Below are positions 1 through 7,807 of a stretch of DNA of 53,962 bases, one piece after another (position 1 is the first letter of the stretch; each line of letters begins with the position of its first letter). Source of the DNA: an uncultured Tenacibaculum sp. GTDB taxonomy: Bacteria > Bacteroidota > Bacteroidia > Flavobacteriales > Flavobacteriaceae. The stretch lies in contig CAKZVD010000015.1 of NCBI GenBank assembly GCA_937922085.1, positions 1-53,962 on the forward strand. The letters are read 5' to 3'. The position numbers were made by a program, and so were the translations under genes. The notes beneath the pieces are model-generated. The model was not told where the DNA came from, ran no database searches, and saw only the letters and a program-made list of their open reading frames with translations.

Positions 1-7
1 ATTTATT

Positions 8-1060
8 TTATTGCTTTAAAGGGATAGCATTTACTTGAACTTTTACATCAAAGGTAATTCTTCCATTGCTTCCGTTACCAGGAACAATGTTTGTAACTTT
101 AATTAAACCTTTATTTCCATATTGATCTAAAAATTCAACAACATCTCCTTCTTCTAATTCTCTAACACGTTCTGATGATGCAGTTGTAAGTGTGTTCTCT
201 AAAGAACTAGCATCACTTGCAGCATCAAACTCAGCAACTGTTTTTGTAGACATAGCAAAATAACATCTGTTTAATTCAGCTTGAGATACTCCAGAAACTT
301 CTTCAACAGATTTTCCTCCAAAACCTGAAGTAGGATAATCATAAGCAGAGTAAAAACCAGCTTTAAAAGTTGTTCCATATAAGTAACCAAAATCCCATAA
401 AGCTGCAGTTTCTATTCCTTCGCTAATTTTATAAGTTTCATTATTGTAAACAGAAACAAACGTTTCAGAAGTACCATCAGCCAAAGGAGCTGCTAATATT
501 GTTTGAGTAAAGCTTTTAAAATCAGTAGAAGAACCAGTAGCATTAGCACCTGCTTTAATAGTTATTTTACCAAAAGCAGTATCATCTATAGAGTTACTAT
601 CAGAAATATCTCTAAAATCACCTCTATCATTCGTTGTCCAAATAACATATTCGACAACTTCATTTAAACTTTCAGGAGCATCTAAGTCGAAATCGAAAAC
701 AAGAGCAGTCTTGTCATCTCCGTCTATATCTATAGACCCATCACTTTTTTGTACAGCAGTTGGGTATTTGTATGGTTGAGGCCCTAAATTATTACTAAAA
801 TCATTTTTAGTAATATACATTCTACGCATTTTTTTGTCTCCTGTATAATCAACTCTTACAGGTACTAAGCTATTAGCATTAGCTTCAATGACAACACTTC
901 TGTCTTGTGACCCTGCATTGGTTGGGTTTACAATAATTTCATTAGTAGCTTCCGTACCTGGATCTGCTCCAAGCCCTTCATTTTCGTTAGTACAACTGGT
1001 GAAAATTAATGAGGTTGCTGTAAAAGCAACGATAAATGAGGATTTCAATAATTTTTTCAT
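8..1060 (-). CDS. Secreted lipoprotein of unknown function
   Basis: 350-aa protein that I do not recognise as a named family. The N-terminus (MKKLLKSSFIVAFTATSLIF followed by TSC) is a lipoprotein signal peptide with the lipidated Cys at residue 23, so the mature protein should be anchored in an envelope membrane. After the Cys comes an acidic linker (NENEGLG) and a beta-rich body containing a long Asp/Ser-rich stretch. The gene is complete: the stop lies just inside the window edge and the ATG at 1060 is followed by a canonical signal peptide. It is divergent from tyrS with a 287-bp AT-rich gap, and its own promoter is not obvious. The lipoprotein call is seen directly; the function is unknown. 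Confidence 0.75.
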   Translation of the reverse strand: MKKLLKSSFIVAFTATSLIFTSCTNENEGLGADPGTEATNEIIVNPTNAGSQDRSVVIEANANSLVPVRVDYTGDKKMRRMYITKNDFSNNLGPQPYKYPTAVQKSDGSIDIDGDDKTALVFDFDLDAPESLNEVVEYVIWTTNDRGDFRDISDSNSIDDTAFGKITIKAGANATGSSTDFKSFTQTILAAPLADGTSETFVSVYNNETYKISEGIETAALWDFGYLYGTTFKAGFYSAYDYPTSGFGGKSVEEVSGVSQAELNRCYFAMSTKTVAEFDAASDASSLENTLTTASSERVRELEEGDVVEFLDQYGNKGLIKVTNIVPGNGSNGRITFDVKVQVNAIPLKQ

Positions 1061-1318
1061 CTTTTAATTTTATTATAAGTTTATGTATTAAGACCTTTAA
1101 AACGTCTAAAAGTCACATTAAAGATAACTATTAATTGTAAAAATAATTGTTTTTTTTATTTATTTTATTTTTAATGAGCTGATTTATAGGTTTTTAATTT
1201 TTATTAAAACAAAGAGTGTTAAAATTTTTAATTCACTATAAAAAACATAACTCTTTGTAAACTAAAGCTCTTTATATAAATGGTGTTTTTTCATAGTTTT
1301 AGAAGTTATGTAAAATGG

Positions 1319-1326
1319 TATATTTG
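1319..1326 (+). promoter_or_regulatory. -7 promoter element of tyrS
   Basis: TATATTTG matches the Bacteroidota -7 consensus TAnnTTTG. If transcription starts about four bases after the G, the leader to the ATG at 1348 is about 18 nt, while the alternative ATG at 1336 would have only about 6 nt. No clear -33 TTG at the usual spacing. Confidence 0.55.
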
Positions 1327-1347
1327 TGAATCTAAATGCTTGATAAA

Positions 1348-2652
1348 ATGACTAAAAATTTAGTAGAAGAATTACAATGGCGTGGAATGGTTCACGATAT
1401 TATGCCAGGAACTGAAGATCAATTATTAAAAGAAATGACCAGTGCTTATATTGGTTTTGATCCTACTTCAGATTCATTACATATTGGTAGTTTAGTTCCT
1501 ATAATTTTATTAGTTCATTTAGAAAAAGCAGGGCATAAACCATATGCATTAGTAGGTGGAGCAACAGGTATGATTGGAGACCCTTCAGGAAAATCAGATG
1601 AAAGAAATTTATTGAATGAAGAAGCTTTAGCAAAAAATGTTGAAGGAATTAAAAATACATTAGCTCGTTTTTTAAACTTTGAAAGTACTAAAGAAAATGC
1701 ACCAGTATTAGTAAATAACTATGACTGGATGAAAACGTTTTCTTTCATTGAGTTTGCACGTGATGTAGGTAAAAGAATCACCGTAAATTATATGATGGCT
1801 AAAGATTCTGTTAAAAAGAGAATTTCTGGTGATTCTGGTAGTGGTATGTCTTTTACGGAATTTACCTATCAATTAATTCAAGGGTATGATTTTTATCATT
1901 TATACAAAAACCATGATTGTAAATTACAAATGGGTGGTTCAGATCAATGGGGAAATATAACTACAGGTACAGAACTAGTTCGAAGAATGACAGAAGGGGA
2001 TAAAGAAAAAGCATATGCAATGACTTGCCCTTTAATTACAAAAGCAGATGGTTCTAAATTCGGTAAATCTGAAGGAGGAAATGTTTGGTTAGATGCAGAT
2101 AAAACTTCGGTATATAAATTTTATCAGTTTTGGTTAAATGCTTCAGATGAAGATGCAGAGAAATACATTAAGATTTTTACTTTTTTAGATAAAGAAACAG
2201 TAACATCAATTATATCAGAGCATAAAGAAGCACCTCATGCTCGTGTGTTACAGAAAAAGTTAGCTGAAGAAGTTACCATTTTTGTGCATTCTAAAGAAGA
2301 ATTAGATAAGGCAATAGCTGCATCTAATATTTTATTTGGAAAATCTACAGCTGATGATTTGAAGAGTTTAGAAGAACAAACATTTTTAGATGTTTTTGAT
2401 GGTGTGCCACAAGCAATTATTACCAAAGAAGATTTTGCTGAAGGATTGGATATGATTGCTGCATTAGCTGCAAAAACACATTTTTTAAAATCGAATGGAG
2501 ATGCACGTAGAGCTTTAAAAGAAAACTCTATTTCTGTAAATAAAGAAAAAATAAAAGAAGATTATAAAATTACTGCTACAGATTTAATTGCTGATAAATA
2601 TGTGTTGTTACAAAGAGGTAAGAGAAATTACTTTTTATTAATAATAGAATAA
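1348..2652 (+). CDS. tyrS: Tyrosyl-tRNA synthetase
   Basis: Class I aminoacyl-tRNA synthetase that charges tRNA-Tyr. From this start (434 aa) the N-terminus reads [13 protein letters not shown], typical for the family. The HIGH-type motif is HIGS at about residues 45-48, the KMSKS-type motif is KFGKS at about 237-241 within [12 protein letters not shown], and the C-terminus carries an S4 RNA-binding domain (roughly 365-430). The length is normal for bacterial TyrRS. An in-frame ATG at 1336 would add four residues (MLDK), but it lies almost on the expected transcription start, so 1348 is preferred. It ends flush against the stop of the convergent Cys-rich gene. A terminator hairpin follows at 2681. 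Confidence 0.97.
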   Translation: MTKNLVEELQWRGMVHDIMPGTEDQLLKEMTSAYIGFDPTSDSLHIGSLVPIILLVHLEKAGHKPYALVGGATGMIGDPSGKSDERNLLNEEALAKNVEGIKNTLARFLNFESTKENAPVLVNNYDWMKTFSFIEFARDVGKRITVNYMMAKDSVKKRISGDSGSGMSFTEFTYQLIQGYDFYHLYKNHDCKLQMGGSDQWGNITTGTELVRRMTEGDKEKAYAMTCPLITKADGSKFGKSEGGNVWLDADKTSVYKFYQFWLNASDEDAEKYIKIFTFLDKETVTSIISEHKEAPHARVLQKKLAEEVTIFVHSKEELDKAIAASNILFGKSTADDLKSLEEQTFLDVFDGVPQAIITKEDFAEGLDMIAALAAKTHFLKSNGDARRALKENSISVNKEKIKEDYKITATDLIADKYVLLQRGKRNYFLLIIE

Positions 2653-2838
2653 TTAAGAAGCAATCTTAAAATTAGAAGTTAAAGGGCATCGCTTACAGTT
2701 GATGCCTTTTTTCTTATACTTATTACAACACTTGTTTTTTGGTTTTAAACAATTACTAGAGCATACTTCATCACAAGCTCTTGTCTCTGCAATAAGAGAT
2801 GTAAATATTTCTTTTTTAGGAGTATAAAAAACAATCAT
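2653..2838 (-). CDS. Small cysteine-rich protein
   Basis: 61-aa protein with seven cysteines in the middle and C-terminal part (RACDEVC, SSNC, KCC, INC, KRCP) and a Lys-rich segment (NKYKKKG). I believe similar small proteins with a C-K-x-C-P ending occur widely in Flavobacteriaceae, but no function is known to me; metal binding is an inference from the Cys spacing. It is convergent with tyrS with no spacer, and the tyrS terminator hairpin lies inside this frame. A perfect TAnnTTTG element (2859-2866) sits 20 bases upstream of the ATG, the same spacing as other genes here, which argues that it is a real gene rather than a shadow. Confidence 0.68.
   Translation of the reverse strand: MIVFYTPKKEIFTSLIAETRACDEVCSSNCLKPKNKCCNKYKKKGINCKRCPLTSNFKIAS
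2681..2712 (+). terminator. tyrS intrinsic terminator inside the convergent small gene
   Basis: AAAGGGCATC and GATGCCTTTT pair over 10 bp (one G-T wobble) with a 10-nt loop, and the right arm continues into six T. It lies 28 bp after the tyrS stop but within the coding region of the small minus-strand Cys-rich gene. Confidence 0.65.
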
Positions 2839-2858
2839 ATCATTCTATAATTCTGCTG

Positions 2859-2866
2859 CAAAGATA
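2859..2866 (-). promoter_or_regulatory. -7 promoter element of the Cys-rich gene
   Basis: Reads TATCTTTG on the minus strand, a full match to TAnnTTTG. Predicted leader of about 17 nt to the ATG at 2838. Confidence 0.5.
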
Positions 2867-2948
2867 ACTATTTATTTAGAATAAATAAAAATAAAGAAAT
2901 AAATGTAACAAAAAGAGGCTTTGTAATTACTAATATTTTAAAAAAGTG

Positions 2949-3389
2949 ATGAATAGAATAATATTGGAAAGTAGATTTATAAGACATCAAAAAACACATT
3001 TAATATTGGTTACAGGCCTTCCTGTTCTTTTATTAATTATAAAGTTAACAGATATAGGTTTTGATTTTAAAGATTATGTACAATTAATTGTGTTGTTTTT
3101 TGTGTTCACACTAGTAATAATTTCAATGTTTTTTAAGCGAGGATTCTTAAAAAAAAAGTCAGAATTATATAGAGGTCTCTATTGTTTTGGAAAATTAATT
3201 CTAAAAAAGAAAATTAGTTTGAATAACAAAGATCAAGTATCTATATTAAAATTTAGAAAAACTCAAAAAATGGCTTGGTTTTCAAATGCCAATCCTGATT
3301 TAGCTTTAACTTTTCAGAAGTCTGATGTAACATTATTAAATGAGAAGCATACTAAAAGAGAAATGTTAATTTCGTTAGTGAAGATTTAA
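2949..3389 (+). CDS. Small two-helix membrane protein, probably frameshifted
   Basis: Open frame of 146 aa from the ATG at 2949 (a GTG sits directly before it at 2946). Two hydrophobic segments are visible, about residues 17-33 (THLILVTGLPVLLLIIKL) and 43-62 (YVQLIVLFFVFTLVIISMFF), followed by a basic cytoplasmic domain. I do not recognise the family. The frame closes at 3389, but the overlapping frame continues with a protein-like stretch (DLTIKTIAFLENNFDLEYN) to a TGA at 3461-3463. One lost A in the GTGAAGATTT context near 3381 would explain it. The true product is therefore probably about 25 residues longer, or the gene is decaying; a sequencing error is possible. Confidence 0.6.
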   Translation: MNRIILESRFIRHQKTHLILVTGLPVLLLIIKLTDIGFDFKDYVQLIVLFFVFTLVIISMFFKRGFLKKKSELYRGLYCFGKLILKKKISLNNKDQVSILKFRKTQKMAWFSNANPDLALTFQKSDVTLLNEKHTKREMLISLVKI

Positions 3390-3539
3390 CGATAAAAACA
3401 ATTGCCTTTTTAGAAAATAATTTTGATTTAGAATATAACGTTTATAGTCCAGGTTTTTCATGAAAACTAAATGAAAACAATTGATTTTAAATAGTAGTTT
3501 TATTCTACGAATTAGAACGAATAATTCACCTGCATTTCT

Positions 3540-3704
3540 ATGAAAACCAAAATAGCTTCCATAAAAAGAAAAATGCTGAATTCAGAAGATCAGTATTGTG
3601 AATGTCTAAGCGGGAAAAATAAATATAACAAGTTAAAAAGTAAAATAAAAAACAGTAATACTGTTAAAGAAATAGTAATTGTTAAAGAAATGATTTTTAA
3701 ATAA
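3540..3704 (+). CDS. Possible mini-protein with SEC-C-like motif
   Basis: 54-aa frame starting MKTKIASIKRKMLN and very Lys-rich. It contains YCECLSGKNKYNKLK, which resembles the start of the SEC-C zinc motif (C-x-C-x-S-G-K-K-Y-x-x-C), but with one extra residue and without the final Cys/His pair. No good promoter element or ribosome-binding context supports it. It could be a relic of a SEC-C protein or chance; an in-frame ATG also exists at residue 12. Confidence 0.25.
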   Translation: MKTKIASIKRKMLNSEDQYCECLSGKNKYNKLKSKIKNSNTVKEIVIVKEMIFK

Positions 3705-3743
3705 AAAGAAGTGTTTTTTATTGGTTAAAAAAGGGAACTCATC

Positions 3744-3751
3744 TATCTTTG
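3744..3751 (+). promoter_or_regulatory. Promoter of the putative metal-uptake operon
   Basis: TATCTTTG is a full TAnnTTTG match, with a TTG at 3721-3723 giving a 20-bp spacer that fits a -33 element. The expected leader to the TTG start at 3776 is about 21 nt. Confidence 0.55.
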
Positions 3752-3775
3752 TTATTGTTAAAAGTATATTAGTTT

Positions 3776-4144
3776 TTGAAATTCAAAACAAGCACATATT
3801 TTTTTGTTTTTTTATACTTAATTGCAATGCTACGTCCAATTACTCCTTTTGTAGAATATGTAATTAACTACGACTATATTTCTAAGATTTTATGTATTAA
3901 TAAAGACAAACCTGAGTTAAGTTGTAATGGGAAGTGTCAATTAATGAAAAAATTAAAAGAACAACAAGAAGATGATTATAATTCATTGAGGATATCTTTA
4001 GAAAAATACCCTATAGGTTTCGTAAATGTTTTAAAAATAAACAAAACTGCTTATACTTTTAATAAACAAAAGAGTTTGTATTCTTACAAGCAGAGCTACT
4101 CTTATTTATATAATAAGGAAGTATTTCACCCTCCTACAGTTTAA
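3776..4144 (+). CDS. Small membrane protein with CNGKC motif
   Basis: 122 aa using a TTG start; the promoter element 25 bases upstream supports this start, and no ATG precedes the signal-like helix MKFKTSTYFFVFLYLIAML. After the helix there is YDYISKILCINKD and then LSCNGKCQLMKKLKEQ. The CxN...CNGKC pattern recurs, as far as I know, in short Bacteroidota proteins encoded beside TonB receptors and PepSY proteins. The conserved Cys residues suggest metal or thiol chemistry at the membrane, but this is inference. First gene of the run to 9055; a 219-bp gap with a hairpin (4180-4201) separates it from the next gene. Confidence 0.65.
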   Translation: MKFKTSTYFFVFLYLIAMLRPITPFVEYVINYDYISKILCINKDKPELSCNGKCQLMKKLKEQQEDDYNSLRISLEKYPIGFVNVLKINKTAYTFNKQKSLYSYKQSYSYLYNKEVFHPPTV

Positions 4145-4179
4145 TTTTTTACATATAACATGATTATCTACAATGAGTG

Positions 4180-4201
4180 GTGCTGAATTTATATTCAGTA
4201 C
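4180..4201 (+). repeat. Hairpin in the gap before the Met-rich barrel gene
   Basis: GTGCTGAAT and ATTCAGTAC form a 9-bp stem (one G-T wobble) around a TTAT loop. No T-run follows, so a simple terminator is unlikely; it could modulate readthrough or mRNA stability between the first and second genes of the operon. Confidence 0.3.
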
Positions 4202-4363
4202 TTCAGATTTTGTATTAAAAAGCGTCAGTTACTTTAAGGTATTAACATGAAGTAAATTCAAGTTAATGTTATGAAGTTATTGATGTCAAGATATATCGTG
4301 TAAAATAAAAAAGAGATTAGAAATAATCTTAAAACTATGTTGTAAAAAATTAAAATAAAACTG

Positions 4364-5395
4364 ATGAAAAAAATCATCCTTATAGGAATTTTTATGTTCC
4401 TATCTCAAAATATTTTTGCTCAAAAAGAAACTGAAAATTTATGGAAATCGGGTCGGCCAGATGGTCACGCTCCAATTAGTGTTATGGGAGATCATTATCA
4501 TAATAAAGGAGGGCTCATGTTTTCTTATCGATTTATGAATATGAATATGGAAGGTTTGTTAAATGGTACAAAAGTGATTTCTAATAATGAAGCGCATAAC
4601 GCTGGTTATATGGTTACTCCATTACAAATGCCTATGAAAATGCATATGTTAGGAGCTATGTATGCAGTATCTAACAATATTACATTGGTAGCAATGGCAA
4701 TGTATATCCAAAATGATATGGATTTGCAAATGAGAATGCCAACAGGAATGACCAGAGAATTTTCAACATCTTCATCTGGTTTTGGAGATCTGAAAATAGG
4801 AGCGATCTATAAAATCTTAAATAAAAACAGGCAGTCATTACATGGACAGTTAAATGTGTCAATTCCTACAGGAAAAATAGATGCAGAAGATAGTACCCCA
4901 ATGTCGTCGCCTAATAAAATACTATTACCCTACCCAATGCAAATTGGAAGTGGAACTTTTGATACCGATGTATCAGTAACCTATTTAGGTCAAAATGATT
5001 TTGTTTCATTGGGAAGTCAATTAAAAACTACGATTCGTTTTGGAGAAAATGAAGATGATTACTCTTTAGGAAACCGTTACGGATTAAATTCTTGGTTTGC
5101 TATAAAAACAACCAATTGGTTGAGTTTTTCAGGTCGTATAGAAGGACTAATTGTTGATGAGATAAGCGGTGAAAATTTAAAACTAAATCCAATGATGGTT
5201 ACCACGGCAGATACTCAAAATTCTGGAGGTAATTATGTAAATAGTGCTGTTGGTTTTAATATGTATGTACCTAAAGGAAGTTTTAGAAACATTCGTTTAG
5301 GTTTTGAATACGCATATCCAATTTTCCAAGATTTAAATGGAATTCAATTAAAACAAGAAGAAACAATAACTATAGGTTTACAATATTCATTGTAA
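4364..5395 (+). CDS. Met/His-rich outer-membrane barrel, putative metal transporter
   Basis: 343 aa with a signal peptide (MKKIILIGIFMFLSQNIFAQ) and amphipathic beta-strands ending in YSL, as expected for an outer-membrane barrel. The N-terminal part is unusually rich in Met and His: DGHAPISVMGDHYHNKGG, then MNMNMEG, LQMPMKMHMLGAMY and MDLQMRMPTGM. This layout matches a family usually annotated only as transporter or outer-membrane protein that I associate with copper-related gene neighbourhoods. Met- and His-rich surfaces are typical ligands for Cu(I)/Cu(II). It is followed after 12 bp by a TonB receptor, so both are likely co-translated parts of one uptake system. The metal identity is inferred. 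Confidence 0.7.
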   Translation: MKKIILIGIFMFLSQNIFAQKETENLWKSGRPDGHAPISVMGDHYHNKGGLMFSYRFMNMNMEGLLNGTKVISNNEAHNAGYMVTPLQMPMKMHMLGAMYAVSNNITLVAMAMYIQNDMDLQMRMPTGMTREFSTSSSGFGDLKIGAIYKILNKNRQSLHGQLNVSIPTGKIDAEDSTPMSSPNKILLPYPMQIGSGTFDTDVSVTYLGQNDFVSLGSQLKTTIRFGENEDDYSLGNRYGLNSWFAIKTTNWLSFSGRIEGLIVDEISGENLKLNPMMVTTADTQNSGGNYVNSAVGFNMYVPKGSFRNIRLGFEYAYPIFQDLNGIQLKQEETITIGLQYSL

Positions 5396-5407
5396 AAAGA
5401 TAACCAG

Positions 5408-7759
5408 ATGAAAAAACATATAATAATAATCCTATTTTTAGGGTTTATATTACCTTATAATAAAATAATAGCACAGACTATATTTAAAGGAAAGGTAGTT
5501 GATCAAAATCAAAAAGCAATTGTTGGAGCTACTATAATGGCTTCTAAGAAGAAAGGAACTGCGACAGATATTGAAGGAGAATTTTCAATAAAGTTAAAAG
5601 ATAGTAATGTTCGTATTTCAGCAATTGGGTTTCAAACAAACAAAATAAACCTTACTAATAAATTTAATACAATTGTTTTACACGAAAATATAGAAAACCT
5701 TGAAGAAGTAGTTGTTTCAGCAAGTAGAGAAGTACAACAACGAAAAGAAGTTCCTGCAGCAATTGGAGTGTTGACAGCAAATCAAATTAAAGAAACAAAA
5801 GCTTTTGGAATAGAACAATTAGTAAATCAAGTTCCAGGAGTATTCATGAGTTCATCTAAGGCCTCAAGTAATGAACAGCATTTTATGGCAGTTCGTTCTC
5901 CAATATCAACAAAGTCACTTTTTTTATATGTAGAAGATGGTTTACCTATACGACCTGTAGCGGTATTTAATCATAATGCATTATTAGAGATGAATAATAC
6001 AACATTTAGAAAAGTAGAAGTGCTAAAAGGACCAGCGTCTAGTATTTATGGAAGCGAAGCAATTGGAGGAAGCTTTAATTTTATTACTAAAAATCCAAGA
6101 AAAGATTTTGGAGGAAGCTTAGGTTTTCAAATAAATGATTTAGGAATTTCTAGGTTTGAAGCGGAAGCATCTACCACAGCAAATGAAAAGTATGGTTTCT
6201 ATGTTGGAGGACATTATATTCAGAGAAATAATGGACCTGTAGAGCATTCAGATTATGAAAAATTTGCAGTTACATTTAAAAATGTAAATGATTTTTCAGA
6301 AACATTACAATGGACGAATAGTGTAAGTTTTATTGATTATAGATCTGATATGTCTGGATCTATTTCAGAAGAAAATTATCAAAAAGGAAATTACCAAAGC
6401 GATCAAACATTTACAGAAAGAGAAGCAAAGGCATTGCGTTTTCGATCTACTTTAGTTAAAAGTTGGAATGATGATAATAAGACATCAATTAACTTTATGT
6501 ATAGAAATAACGAAATGAATCAAATACCTTCTTATAGAGTTCGTCAAAATAGAACTATGGGAGCATTAACTGGTACAGGAAGTGGGGAAATAAATTCGAA
6601 CAAGTTTAGAAGCTATGTGGGGTTAATTCAACATAAATTAGACTTTAATTTTGCAGATGCATCATTAGTTATTGGAGCTACAGCAGATTTTTCGCCACAA
6701 GATTATGTTGCAGAAACGATAGATGTATTAGTAGATGTCTCTACTAGAAAAAATACGGAGTTTGTTATAAATTCAGGAGATTATATTTTAAACTATCAAG
6801 CAGATATTTTTAATTATGCCGCATATGCTCAATTTGAGATTTCTCCATTTAGAAATTTAAAATTAACAGGAGCTTTACGTTTTGATGAGTTTGATTACGA
6901 TTATGATAACTTAATAGAAACAATTTCTGGAGTACAAGATACTGAAGTAACATATGATAGTTTTGCACCCAAATTTGGAATAAACTATAATATTAATAAG
7001 TTAGGTTTTTACGGTAATTATTCGAAAGGATTTACACCACCTCAAACATCTACATTATTTAGGAATAGTAAAAATAGTAGTACAGGAAGTACTGTTTTCA
7101 ATTTAAATCCTGCAAAATTTGATAACTATGAAATAGGTTCTTATTTTACCATTCCAAATACATTAAAAGTTGATGTAGCAGCATATAGGTTAAAAGGAGT
7201 AGATCGTTTAATTTCTATTAGAGATGCAGCAGGAGATTTTCAACAAATGAATGCTGGTGAAACTAGATCTGAAGGTGTAGAATTAGGTTTAAAATACTAT
7301 ATGTTAAAAAATGTTTCGGTTTCATATAGTGGTAGTTATGCAACTCATAAGTACATTTCTTTTTTTGATAATAATGTCGATTATTCAAATACAGATATGC
7401 AAACAGCACCTAATTATTTGGCAATGACTTCTGTAAACTACAAACCGCTAAGTAATTTATCTTTAACCTTAGAGCACGAACAAGTTGGGAAATACAATAC
7501 GAGTTTCGAAAGACAGGCTGTTGTTGCTATCGATGCTACAGGGAATGATGTGTTAGGAACAACTACTTATAAAGGACATCATGTTTTTAATTTTCGAGCA
7601 AATTACGAGTATAACAATTTTGAAATTTGGGGACAGGTTTTAAATATTTTTGATGAATTGTATGCTGTTAGAGCCAGTTATAATAGATTTAGAAAAGAGA
7701 ATAGTTATTCTATAGGTAATCCTAGCGCTATTCATTTTGGTGTTAAGTATAATTTTTAA
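5408..7759 (+). CDS. TonB-dependent outer-membrane receptor
   Basis: 783 aa. Signal peptide to about residue 22 (ending IIAQ), then a carboxypeptidase-regulatory-like domain (about 25-95: FKGKVVDQNQKAIVGATIM, ATDIEGEFSIKL), a plug domain (about 100-225, with VEVLKGPASSIYGSEAIGG) and a 22-strand-type barrel ending in FGVKYNF. It should import a chelated metal or another small ligand with energy from TonB/ExbBD. The neighbours (CNGKC protein, Met-rich barrel, PepSY/TM protein) point to metal acquisition rather than glycan uptake, and there is no SusD. A perfect hairpin with a T-run lies directly after it and before the PepSY gene. Confidence 0.93.
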   Translation: MKKHIIIILFLGFILPYNKIIAQTIFKGKVVDQNQKAIVGATIMASKKKGTATDIEGEFSIKLKDSNVRISAIGFQTNKINLTNKFNTIVLHENIENLEEVVVSASREVQQRKEVPAAIGVLTANQIKETKAFGIEQLVNQVPGVFMSSSKASSNEQHFMAVRSPISTKSLFLYVEDGLPIRPVAVFNHNALLEMNNTTFRKVEVLKGPASSIYGSEAIGGSFNFITKNPRKDFGGSLGFQINDLGISRFEAEASTTANEKYGFYVGGHYIQRNNGPVEHSDYEKFAVTFKNVNDFSETLQWTNSVSFIDYRSDMSGSISEENYQKGNYQSDQTFTEREAKALRFRSTLVKSWNDDNKTSINFMYRNNEMNQIPSYRVRQNRTMGALTGTGSGEINSNKFRSYVGLIQHKLDFNFADASLVIGATADFSPQDYVAETIDVLVDVSTRKNTEFVINSGDYILNYQADIFNYAAYAQFEISPFRNLKLTGALRFDEFDYDYDNLIETISGVQDTEVTYDSFAPKFGINYNINKLGFYGNYSKGFTPPQTSTLFRNSKNSSTGSTVFNLNPAKFDNYEIGSYFTIPNTLKVDVAAYRLKGVDRLISIRDAAGDFQQMNAGETRSEGVELGLKYYMLKNVSVSYSGSYATHKYISFFDNNVDYSNTDMQTAPNYLAMTSVNYKPLSNLSLTLEHEQVGKYNTSFERQAVVAIDATGNDVLGTTTYKGHHVFNFRANYEYNNFEIWGQVLNIFDELYAVRASYNRFRKENSYSIGNPSAIHFGVKYNF

Positions 7760-7777
7760 TAATATTCATTAATATAT

Positions 7778-7807
7778 CAAGGGGTTTAAACCCCTTGTTT
7801 CTTTTTT
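7778..7807 (+). terminator. Perfect palindrome plus T-run between receptor and PepSY gene
   Basis: CAAGGGGTTTAAACCCCTTG (7778-7797) is a perfect 20-base palindrome followed by TTTCTTTTTT, which runs straight into the ATG of the next gene at 7808. It has the form of an intrinsic terminator or attenuator and also occupies the whole ribosome-landing region of the PepSY gene. Confidence 0.7.

Larger units (their letters stand above)
3390..3775. other. Gap with frameshifted gene tail and one possible mini-ORF
   Basis: Positions 3390-3463 hold the out-of-frame tail of the preceding membrane-protein gene. A possible 54-aa frame (3540-3704) follows, then the promoter of the metal operon. No RNA gene or repeat was seen. 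Confidence 0.5.

Noticed and set aside
1336..1347. Longer tyrS start at the ATG at 1336
   Set aside because: It would leave a leader of about 6 nt after the predicted transcription start, and the family N-terminus begins at MTKNLVEEL.
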